Positions 9,469-16,458 of a DNA stretch of 31,529 bases are shown here, piece by piece. The stretch lies in NCBI GenBank assembly GCA_033064195.1, contig JARBJD010000582.1, positions 1 through 31,529 of the forward strand, read 5' to 3'. The stretch comes from Blattamonas nauphoetae. Lineage: Eukaryota > Preaxostyla > Oxymonadida. The position numbers and the translations under genes are program-made. Position 1 is the first letter of the stretch, and each line of letters begins with the position of its first letter. Under the pieces are notes generated by a model, which did no database searches, was not told the origin of the DNA, and worked only from the letters and a program-made list of their open reading frames with translations.

Positions 9469-9777
9469 TTATCCTTTGAATTGAATTTTGGAATTTGACG
9501 AGAGTGGCAAATCGTCATTTGAGTATCGTCCATTTCGTGGAGGTTCATACTCGATCATCTGTGGTTTTTGTTGACGATTGATCGCCTTATTTTGTTGATA
9601 AACGTCCATCATTCCACCTAATCCATTGAGTATTCCTCCTGCTGTTTGTCCGAATTTACTGTTCGTTTGAGAGAGCAATCCACCACCGACTTGAAGTAAT
9701 GTTGGAGCTAGAGGTTTGATGAATTGAAAGAATTGCTTGCCGATATTTTTGAGTTTGTTGAAACTTCCTGGTGCCAT
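9469..9777 (-). CDS. Small MAPG protein, Gly-rich, 102 aa
   Basis: It begins MAPGSFNKLKNIGKQFFQFI and continues through a Gly- and hydrophobic-rich segment (LLQVGGGLLSQ, then AGGILNGLGGMMDVYQQ). The C-terminal third is polar, with PQMIEYEPPRNGRYSNDD. The shared MAPG-x-x-x-K-L start and basic amphipathic first helix suggest it is a diverged paralogue of the next gene downstream. The Gly-rich middle could be membrane-active or structural. No family is recognised. Confidence 0.7.
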   Translation of the reverse strand: MAPGSFNKLKNIGKQFFQFIKPLAPTLLQVGGGLLSQTNSKFGQTAGGILNGLGGMMDVYQQNKAINRQQKPQMIEYEPPRNGRYSNDDLPLSSNSKIQFKG

Positions 9778-9822
9778 TTATGCAATTTTGAGAAATTGTG
9801 TTGAAGAGACGAAGTCTATTTA

Positions 9823-9840
9823 AGTAAAAATAAAAAATAC
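9823..9840 (-). promoter_or_regulatory. T-rich motif set unusually far from its ATG
   Basis: GTATTTTTTATTTTTACT (minus strand) lies about 45 bases upstream of the ATG at 9777, against 3 to 25 at most other genes. The gap contains AGACTTCGTCT, a small hairpin. This is the only Polinton gene here with a leader of that length. Confidence 0.5.
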
Positions 9841-9855
9841 AATTCATTTATAATT

Positions 9856-10482
9856 TTAGCGGGGAATCGCTTTCGTCAGAGAAATGCCATAATTGAGAAT
9901 TGTGTTGTATGCTTCATTGTAGGCAATGCTCATATCTTTTCCTCCAACAAGGATCTTGAAAATGGTTCTAAACACTGGGAGTTTATTCAGACAGAGGCAC
10001 TTGTCAGATAAATCATCCAATTCGATCACCACATCATTGATTCCAGTGAGAGTCGCAATCAGAGCACATAAATCACTTTGGTTTGTGATCAGTTTCTTTG
10101 ATGGTTCAATGAGATTATTCAACAGTTTCTTTTCACAGGCGAATGCATTCTTGTAGACAAGCAGGAGCTGATCTTTGAATGCTGAAATGTTCGATGTATA
10201 TTCTCGGAGTGGAATTGTTCGACTTTGGATCGGAGCTGATGGATATGTCTCCAGTGGTGGATCGTAAGCACCTCGTTCATTGGATACCACAGGTTCAGAG
10301 CACACTCTTTCTCTCCCCAAAGGAGGGTTCGAAGCCTCTAGCGAGACCATCTCCATCTTCGATCCTCTATTATCTACGCCAGCTTTGTTCCTATCCTCGA
10401 TGATGACATTGTTGGTGATTGATGTTGGTACTGAAGAAGAACTTGTGTGTTTCGTAAATTGACAACTTAGAATTGGTTGCAT
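9856..10482 (-). CDS. Orphan protein, 208 aa
   Basis: The start is the ATG at 10480-10482. The N-terminal half is low-complexity and polar and contains the peptide of an embedded hairpin repeat, VSLEASNPPLGRE. The C-terminal half (about residues 95-208) looks folded and helical, with FKDQLLLVYKNAFACEKKLL and LPVFRTIFKILVGGKDM. I do not recognise it. It sits between the small MAPG proteins and the 320-aa orphan in the capsid cluster, so a virion or assembly role is plausible. Confidence 0.68.
   Translation of the reverse strand: MQPILSCQFTKHTSSSSVPTSITNNVIIEDRNKAGVDNRGSKMEMVSLEASNPPLGRERVCSEPVVSNERGAYDPPLETYPSAPIQSRTIPLREYTSNISAFKDQLLLVYKNAFACEKKLLNNLIEPSKKLITNQSDLCALIATLTGINDVVIELDDLSDKCLCLNKLPVFRTIFKILVGGKDMSIAYNEAYNTILNYGISLTKAIPR
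10311..10348 (-). repeat. Double-hairpin repeat, copy 2 (in the 208-aa gene)
   Basis: Exactly 38 bp. On the minus strand it runs GGTCTCGCTAGAGGC, TTCGAA, CCCTCC, TTTGGGGAGAG. Small stems are CTC-TAGC-GAG and CTCC-with-GGAG on either side of TTCGAA (10328-10333). It lies in frame inside the coding region. Confidence 0.72.
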
Positions 10483-10525
10483 CACTTTCTATAAAAATAA
10501 AAAATATATATTAATGTTTTTAAAT

Positions 10526-11488
10526 TCACATTTCTGCTCGATCTATAGCTCCCATTCCAGAACTGTCCAACTGTGCAAATCGATAATATCCAGGCATTTC
10601 AGATTGGAATCCACTGATATCATCATCTGCGACTGTTTTAAATGCTTTGGCTTTCAGTTTATTAACTTCTGTTGAAATGTGAGTTGAATAGCGAGTACAG
10701 TATTCCGATAAATACGTTGTATCTTGAGTGATCATTTGGAGAAACACTGGATAAATCTGATCTTTGAAGGCTTTCTTTTGTTTCATACTGGGATTGTAGT
10801 CCTGAACATGATCATGAAGCCATTGATCCCACATCAGTGATGCAATCTGTGATTGAATTGAATTGAACACCATATTGTCTAACACATTCTTGCTGGGATC
10901 AGCTGGATTGCTTCGATTTGCACGAGTTATTCCCAATGTGTCTGTCATGTGTTCACCAACAGCTCTCTTCATTATTGCATATGGTTGTTGAGATCGTTTA
11001 GTCTTCATCTCTTCATAGCTGATGTCTCGATAATTGGTTGGCAAATCGTATGTTCCATTTTTGAGGAAATTCCGATGTACAGCTTTGATTTTCCTTCCAT
11101 TTTCTTGATTGAACGATGTGTATGGTTTCAGTCTTCGCATATCTGGAGTTGGATTCATTGCATAGTATGTCTCTTTGACTGGTCTACTATTGTATGGAGT
11201 TAGCATGGCACCATTGACTGCGATCAGATCTCCAGTATCATTATCGTAGACCATCACATCAGGAACTTGTCCATATTGTTCTATTTTTGCAGTCCAATTT
11301 CGTCCAGTTCTCGCAATATACTCACGTGCTGATGGAAGACTACACAGAGCATCATTGCGTCTGGTTTGAATATCATCGTCGGCATAGATACGTTTCAATG
11401 CTGCTTGAGTCTCTGCTGCGTATCTCATTCTTGGTTTCTTCGCTTGTGCTTTTCTTTGTGGTTGAACGTACACTATCTTTTGTGACAT
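10526..11488 (-). CDS. Orphan protein, 320 aa
   Basis: An open frame starting at the ATG at 11486-11488, with a basic N-terminus (KAQAKKPRMRYAAETQ). Clearly structured segments include DVMVYDNDTGDLIAVNGAML, an aromatic/Pro-rich YYAMNPTPDMRRLKPY and a helical C-terminal half (VFNSIQSQIASLMWDQWL). I cannot place it in a family. In Polinton gene order this region often holds minor capsid or PX-type proteins, so a structural role is the default guess. It is divergently transcribed from the packaging ATPase across a gap of about 60 bp. Confidence 0.72.
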   Translation of the reverse strand: MSQKIVYVQPQRKAQAKKPRMRYAAETQAALKRIYADDDIQTRRNDALCSLPSAREYIARTGRNWTAKIEQYGQVPDVMVYDNDTGDLIAVNGAMLTPYNSRPVKETYYAMNPTPDMRRLKPYTSFNQENGRKIKAVHRNFLKNGTYDLPTNYRDISYEEMKTKRSQQPYAIMKRAVGEHMTDTLGITRANRSNPADPSKNVLDNMVFNSIQSQIASLMWDQWLHDHVQDYNPSMKQKKAFKDQIYPVFLQMITQDTTYLSEYCTRYSTHISTEVNKLKAKAFKTVADDDISGFQSEMPGYYRFAQLDSSGMGAIDRAEM

Positions 11489-11498
11489 TGTTTGTTTT

Positions 11499-11534
11499 CA
11501 TACAAAATAAAAAAACCAAAAGTATATTTTAATT
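11499..11534. promoter_or_regulatory. Divergent T-rich motifs between the 320-aa gene and the ATPase
   Basis: On the minus strand, TTTTTTTATTTTGTATGA (11499-11516) serves the 320-aa gene. On the plus strand, AGTATATTTTAATT (11520-11534) precedes the ATPase ATG at 11550. The two are packed back to back, so the short gap seems to be a bidirectional start region. Confidence 0.5.
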
Positions 11535-11549
11535 AGAGTTAAATCACAA

Positions 11550-11815
11550 ATGAACAAATCGAATATGGCTAAACCAGAGGTTTCGCGGAGGGCGGAACCC
11601 TTGTCTCTAACAGCATATGTGAATGCAAAACTGAGTGAAGCATCAAGTAGAAATGTTTCTCATGAAGTCCAATCACAAATACATCCAGACTTGAATTTCA
11701 ATCGCAACAGTGTGAATGTCCTCGTGGGAAATAGAGGAAGTGGAAAAACCTTTAATGCTCTTCGAGAGGTTGCCAAACTCCAAAATGTTCAAGTTAGGAA
11801 TGAACTCTTTCACCT
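11550..11815 (+). pseudogene. Packaging ATPase, first part (split by a transposon)
   Basis: This contains the Walker A loop GNRGSGKT in VNVLVGNRGSGKTFNALRE, typical of FtsK/HerA-type genome-packaging ATPases of Polintons and related viruses. These pump DNA into the capsid. The frame starts at an ATG at 11550 after the divergent T-rich motif. A pogo-like transposon lies between this part and the second part at about 13461-14071. A GC-rich hairpin, tentatively a repeat copy, is in the first codons (11574-11607). Confidence 0.82.
11574..11607 (+). repeat. Hairpin repeat, tentative copy 3 (start of ATPase)
   Basis: CCAGAGGTTTCGCGGAGG, then GCGGAACCCTTGTCTC. It holds an 8-bp stem (GGTTTCGC with GCGGAACC, one G-T pair) over a GGAGG loop. 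It shares CCAGAGG-x-TTCG and GTCTCTA with copy 1 but lacks the TTCGAA core, so membership is uncertain. Confidence 0.4.
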
Positions 11816-13460
11816 CATTCCGTTTGTGATCACGACCATGACAATGTGATCACTCTCTTGTCATTTCCGGCATTTCATATTCTCCAGTTTTCTTTGATTA
11901 TAGTCTGTAGAATAAGGATGGAAAGTTATTGGAAGACACATAAAAAGGATGTACTCGCGAGATGTAAGGAAAAGTTCGGCAAAGTTCTTGGAGGACGAGC
12001 ATACACTCAACTTGCTCGAAAGCAACTGTCGACACATTCCGAATGTCTCCTCTATGCGTACGATCATTGGACACGATTCTACCTGGGGAAGGCATATATA
12101 AAAGATATCTCATACATTTTTCGAACCAACCGACAGTTCTTGTGGCACATTCGGAATCAACGAGAGCGACGAAATGCAGGGATGATTACAAATGATCGCA
12201 GACTGTCTGACGATCAAGAAGTCGAGCTTGTTGGCGAAATACACAACCTTGCGAACCTTCATCGACCAGTAGGAAGGACTGGGATAATCAAGTTAGTCAA
12301 GAAAAAATTTCATACAAATGTCACCCAGGGATGGGTTCATCGGTTTTTAGGCCGGCACAGAAAGACTCTTACACGCACAATTGCCAAGCCGTTAGAAAGC
12401 TCACGATCCCGACTACAAAAGAGGATGATTAGGAAATACAAGAAACGATTACAAGATTCTGTTGTGGGTGTCCATCCACGACTCATATTCAATTGCGATG
12501 AAAGTCTGTTGAAAAAGGCTGGATCCGTCGGGACAAAGAGAGTTGTGGTAAAAAAGGAATCTGCTCCACCCCGATTCAAAACTAGTGCAAGTAAAAAAGT
12601 GACCGGTATATTAGCTTGCATACCGTTTGAAGGCAGAGCTGTAAAACCATTGATCGTCATCAAAGCGAACAAACTCGACGGAAAGGTTGCGCAGGAGGTG
12701 AAGAAAGGAAATATAGATGCTGTCACCGGAGTTAGCCAAAGTGGATTGATCCAGTCAGATCAATACATGGACTGGATCGATGAACAGTTCATCCCACACG
12801 TGCAAAAAGTCCGTGTCCAACAAAACCTCCTTGACAATACCGCGGTGCTCCTGGCGGACAATCTTGAAATTCATAAAACTGAGAAGATAAAGCAAAACCT
12901 TGCAGTTAACAACATCATCCTATTCACCTTCCCCCCTGCATCTTCCCATCTCACTCAGCCATGTGACCAACTGACCTTCACCGCCCTGAAGCAAATGGAA
13001 CGAAAAGATAATGAAATACAAGATGCTAGAACGCAAACAAACCGATTTAGCGAAGCTGCCCTGACACTAGCAAGTTGTACAGACGAAAAAAAGAACCGGT
13101 TGGCTTTTCGCGATGCTGGCTTCACAATAAAGGAGACAAAAGGCAAACGGACTGTTGCGCTCAATGAAGATGTATTCACAGAGATGGAAGAGCATTGCAT
13201 CCCTGATGAGGAAGAATCACAGAAGGAGAAAAGTGAGGATGATCGGAACCCGTTGTTTGGTTTTATGAATAGGCAGCAGTTCCCCACTCGATGGGCACCG
13301 AAGTACAGACAGTAAGGAGTTGATTATATTCTTGTTTTACTTACATTCCACAGTTTTTTGATAATTGACTATTTATATTTGCTGGAATAAGTCCGAAATG
13401 ATGAAGATGAAATGTCATTGGGGCGATCAACATGACATACCGGTGATCACCAACGGATTG
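11816..13460 (+). mobile_element. pogo-like (Tc1/mariner superfamily) DNA transposon
   Basis: An insertion inside the packaging ATPase gene. Its ends are provisional: CATTCCGTTTGTGATCAC at 11816-11833 matches the reverse complement of 13443-13460 at 16 of 18 positions, and the flanking ATPase parts fit these limits. Part of the match is the palindrome GTGATCAC, and no TA duplication is seen, so the exact ends remain open. It carries a single open transposase gene, which suggests it arrived after the Polinton and more recently than the Polinton's own decay. Confidence 0.7.
11918..13315 (+). CDS. pogo/Tigger-type transposase, 465 aa
   Basis: A DDE transposase of the DDE_1 (pogo/Tigger/CENP-B-like) family, which cuts and pastes its element. 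The N-terminal third holds DNA-binding helix-turn-helix segments, ending TNVTQGWVHRFLGRHRKTL, the CENP-B-type HTH signature. The catalytic residues are visible: D194 in FNCDES, D314 in LLADNLEIHK and D350 in LTQPCDQLT, with 35 residues between the last two. The C-terminus is acidic (DEEESQKEKSEDD). I take the start at the ATG at 11918, because the frame upstream runs through the putative left end. There are no internal stops, so the enzyme could be active. Codon use looks less AT-biased than in the Polinton genes around it. Confidence 0.88.
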   Translation: MESYWKTHKKDVLARCKEKFGKVLGGRAYTQLARKQLSTHSECLLYAYDHWTRFYLGKAYIKDISYIFRTNRQFLWHIRNQRERRNAGMITNDRRLSDDQEVELVGEIHNLANLHRPVGRTGIIKLVKKKFHTNVTQGWVHRFLGRHRKTLTRTIAKPLESSRSRLQKRMIRKYKKRLQDSVVGVHPRLIFNCDESLLKKAGSVGTKRVVVKKESAPPRFKTSASKKVTGILACIPFEGRAVKPLIVIKANKLDGKVAQEVKKGNIDAVTGVSQSGLIQSDQYMDWIDEQFIPHVQKVRVQQNLLDNTAVLLADNLEIHKTEKIKQNLAVNNIILFTFPPASSHLTQPCDQLTFTALKQMERKDNEIQDARTQTNRFSEAALTLASCTDEKKNRLAFRDAGFTIKETKGKRTVALNEDVFTEMEEHCIPDEEESQKEKSEDDRNPLFGFMNRQQFPTRWAPKYRQ

Positions 13461-14071
13461 TCTTCGTCACTGATAAGAACATTGATCCTACATTCGACAA
13501 GTTCAAACCAATACTGAACGTTCCTTATGTGAAAGTGAAATACGATGATGCACTTCCATTTCTGTTGGAACTCTCTGAATCAAAAGCTGCTTATGAAGAG
13601 ATTATTGACAATCAGTGGCAAGATAGAATCACTGATGAGTGTCGAGAAGATCTCTTTGACTCACTTTACATTGATGATTTCTCAGTGAAGAATCTCCAGA
13701 CGATTATTCTCCTTGATGACTGTCGTAGGATCCTAGGTGAACGAATAGCATCCAAAAATAGAATGACAATGATGGACTTGTTACTGGAGAATCGACAACC
13801 GAAGTTCACATTCTTTCTGACGATGCATGAGCTCTTCAGTTTGTCAGCAGACATGAAGTCAAACATTGATTCAATGTGGATCTTTGGAGGATTCAACAAA
13901 GAACGAATCAGTCGAGTCAATCCTCAGTTGAACTCACCAATTGATATTCGACATTTTTGGAATGTCTATCAACGAAAACAGAAATGTGAAGCAGTCATTC
14001 TTCGATACAACACTGATGGAGTTGCTCTGACAGAGATCAACAAAGAAGGGTTAAACCGGACTGTCCGATAA
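13461..14071 (+). pseudogene. Packaging ATPase, second part
   Basis: This carries the Walker B strand TIILLDDCRRIL, then a segment FTFFLTMHELFSLSADMKSN that fits the sensor region of FtsK/HerA-type packaging ATPases, and a C-terminal RHFWNVYQRKQKCEAVILRY. It is separated from the Walker A part by the pogo-like transposon. Its 3' end overlaps two small hairpins at 14049-14067 (GGTT-A-AACC and CGGAC-T-GTCCG). Confidence 0.8.
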
Positions 14072-14116
14072 TTCTTGAATAAGGTTTCCAATTGAGTCAG
14101 TCAGCGCTCGAATTGA

Positions 14117-14377
14117 TTATTCAATGTCTGATAATCTTTGATCAATCGATAGTGAATTAGGAGGAGTGGAAGCATCAACATATCGTTTCCTCAGTGCTAT
14201 CTCACCTCTTATTTTTGTTATTCTGTATCCATCAATTTGAATCATCCTATTCAGTTTCTGTGTTGTGTACTCATTCAGTTCTTTTCTATTCTTCTCCAAG
14301 TATCTCTGAAAGTCGTGGATGTTTGTGAACTCTTTCTGCTCAGGATCAAACGGTTCTAATATTTTCAGTGATGTCAT
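14117..14377 (-). CDS. Orphan protein, 86 aa
   Basis: A charged, helical small protein: FTNIHDFQRYLEKNRKELNE, then IRGEIALRKRYVDAS. The ATG at 14375-14377 follows the T-rich motif at 14381-14397, which supports it as a real gene. No family is recognised. It lies between the convergent ATPase gene and the integrase, on the same strand as the integrase. Confidence 0.6.
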   Translation of the reverse strand: MTSLKILEPFDPEQKEFTNIHDFQRYLEKNRKELNEYTTQKLNRMIQIDGYRITKIRGEIALRKRYVDASTPPNSLSIDQRLSDIE

Positions 14378-14423
14378 TTAAGTGAAATAAAAATATCTGG
14401 AACATTTTCGAAAACGAACAAAG

Positions 14424-14455
14424 TTCTCAGATCGAAGATCGCACTACGCGAGACC
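14424..14455 (-). repeat. Hairpin repeat, copy 7 (3' end of integrase)
   Basis: On the minus strand it runs GGTCTCGCGTAGTGCGATC then TTCGATCTGAGAA. The GGTCTCGC start is shared with copy 2. The stem TCGC-GTAGT-GCGA precedes a TTCGA core. It overlaps the last codons of the integrase gene, so it contributes both coding and trailing sequence. Confidence 0.55.
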
Positions 14456-15880
14456 GAATTCAGTAATGAACTCTGGAGTTAAGTCGTCAATAGAGTCTGC
14501 ATGGAACTTGGTGTGCTGAATTGGAACGTAGACAACTTTTGACAGACAGGTGAGACCATTCAGTAGTGTAGCAATAACATTACCGTGCTTGTATTCGATG
14601 AATTTCCCCACGAATTGAAACTGCCTTCGCTTCTTCTGAAATGTGGCAACAGTCTTGTCCAGATCAAGGTGAATCAATAGAATGTTTCCTGGTTTGTATT
14701 TCCATAACATCTGTGATGTCTGTTGTCTTTGGATGTTCTTCAATTGTTCTTCACAACTGGAGATGTACAAAGCTTCAATCTCTCGATTCTTTTGAGCTTG
14801 CTCTGGTGTGAATTTGTTCCAGTACGCTCGATGAGGAGTCATGTTGTAGTATTCAACCATCTGATTCATCAATGAATGATTTGCCATCTGTGTTGCATTG
14901 TCTTGGAATCCATCTCTGATTGTTCTGATCACTCGATCGACAATTCTATTGTGATTTGTGAAGGGCGAACTTGTGAAATATGTGCTGACGTTCTGATCCT
15001 TGAAAAACTCTGATGCTTCTCCACTTGTCCATGCTGCTTCACCATCACCTCGAATGTTGTTCACGTGAACGCCACGATAATTAATCAGGTCATTGATTGC
15101 AGTCTTGACTTTGCTCCATGATTTATCCAGAACAGGAATGACAACCAGGTATTTGGTGTTGATGTTAATTGCGAAGAGGTATATCTGCAACACTGTTTTC
15201 GACGTTGGTGATTGAATGAAAACGAGATCAATTTCCCATGATCCGAACTTGGGAGAGAAGTATGGTCTATCACAATTCTGAGGAACCTTTCTGTCTGAAG
15301 TCTTCTGTGGATCACCTGTAATTGCTTTCGACATGAACTGCATTTTTGATCGAAATGGATACACAATTTTCTCTGTTGTTTTAGGCATCGTTGGTGGATC
15401 AATTCTCATTCTGTCACTTCCTTTTTCCCTCTGGATTTTCCTCGGATGTGCTACACTCCATCTGTGTTCATATTCCTCATACCAATCCTGAAATGATCTT
15501 CCTCCGAATGGTATTTGTTTTGTGTGAGTCAGAATGAAGTCAAGATCTTCGTTCGCAATCTTTCTGTTTATCGAGGCTCGAACGAATGTGTCTCTGTTCA
15601 TTTTATTTGCATCCAGAATGTGTGATGTAATAAAGTGTTCCATCTGCTTTTGATTTTTCATTATTGAGTTCTCAGCTTTGATCTGTTCATCTTCTGAATC
15701 GTTTCTCTGTTGATGATCAAACAATCCTTTCATTTGTGCCAACTTATTGAGCACTTGCTGTGTCGGCGGTTCATTCTGTCTGATCTCCCTCACTGGGTGG
15801 TTGAACACGGTTGGTGTGAAGAAGGGATTTCTCTCTATTGGATCCTGCATCTGTGAAATTGGTAGAATGTCATCATCATC

Positions 15881-15915
<35 letters not shown>

Positions 15916-16435
15916 CATCATCCTCTTCGAACTTCCTCTCCTTCATTGGATATTCATATTCGAACCCCATTGATTTCAAGTTTCTCTTCAGTCCAGGAAT
16001 AATTAGATATTCAGGTGGTTCTATTGCTATTGGTCTTTGCACTGGAATGGGTATTGGTCTTGCCTCTGCAGGGCTTCGAACTCTTGGTGAGAGAATTGGT
16101 GTCACTTGTTGATTGTACTTTCGATGATATTCTTTATACATCTTGAATGCTTTTTCACATCTCCAATCACTGACACGTTTTCCCAAGAATTCAATCAGAA
16201 ATTGTGAGACTACTTTTGTTCCAACTGAGAGAGTTAACTTTGGAGAGAGACCTCCATTGAACCAATCCTCAAAATATGTCTCATCGTTTGCTACATACTC
16301 TCCATTTGAATCATAGACATCATATACTGGTAAAGTGTTGGCTCTATTGAACTTAACATTGAATATTTTGATTTGAGAGTGTTGTGTGCAATTCAGCAAC
16401 CTTTTCACTAATGCATCGATCTGTCTTGTGTTCAT
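14444..16435 (-). CDS. Retrovirus-like (RVE) integrase, 663 aa
   Basis: It would join the element's ends to target DNA. The RVE core lies at about residues 395-545, with SWEIDLVFIQSPTSK, a second acidic motif in RGDGEAAW and the third region NRIVDRVIRTIRDG, followed by YYNMTPHRAYW. The C-terminal part, WKYKPGNILLIHLDLDK to FQFVGKFIEYKHGN, resembles the SH3-like domain of integrases. An unusual N-terminal extension of about 390 residues includes a run of Asp/Glu at about 169-188 and, before it, a basic Pro-rich segment with the peptide of a hairpin repeat (LSPRVRSPAEARP). The ATG at 16433-16435 follows TTTATTTTTGAATAA. Confidence 0.88.
15870..15929. repeat. (TCA)n trinucleotide run inside the integrase gene
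   Basis: A nearly pure TCA/ATC run of about 60 bp, broken by a few TTC and CTC units. On the coding strand it encodes the Asp/Glu-rich run at about residues 169-188 of the integrase. Such a run can change length by slippage without shifting the frame. Confidence 0.9.
16056..16093 (+). repeat. Double-hairpin repeat, copy 6 (in the integrase gene)
   Basis: GGTCTTGCCTCTGCAGGGC, TTCGAA, CTCTTGGTGAGAG; 38 bp. It matches copy 5 in the polymerase gene at 32 of 38 positions. The second stem CTCTT-GGT-GAGAG closes with one G-T pair. The integrase reads it as LSPRVRSPAEARP. Confidence 0.8.
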
Positions 16436-16438
16436 TTA

Positions 16439-16454
16439 TTCAAAAATAAAGTTT
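16439..16454 (-). promoter_or_regulatory. T-rich upstream motif of the integrase
   Basis: Minus strand AACTTTATTTTTGAAT, three bases from the ATG. It also lies across the stop region of the upstream polymerase gene, so the two genes are packed with almost no spacer. Confidence 0.55.
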
Positions 16455-16458
16455 GTGT

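Noticed and set aside
9432-9548. A longer N-terminus for the 101-aa MAPG protein (MNLHEMDDTQM...)
   Set aside because: It overlaps the neighbouring gene, and the T-rich motif and the MAPG start shared with the paralogue both favour the ATG at 9431.
11846-11917. Extra 24 residues at the N-terminus of the transposase
   Set aside because: This part runs through the putative transposon end and is hydrophobic in an unfamiliar way; the ATG at 11918 gives a typical pogo-like start.
14049-14067. Two small hairpins (GGTT-A-AACC, CGGAC-T-GTCCG) at the end of the ATPase as another repeat copy
   Set aside because: The layout is similar, but there is no TTCGAA core, no GGTCT or GAGAG ends and no sequence match to the others.
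15747-16112. A 121-codon serine-rich frame on the plus strand
   Set aside because: It is the antisense of the integrase gene's TCA run; the poly-Ser is an artefact of the trinucleotide repeat.
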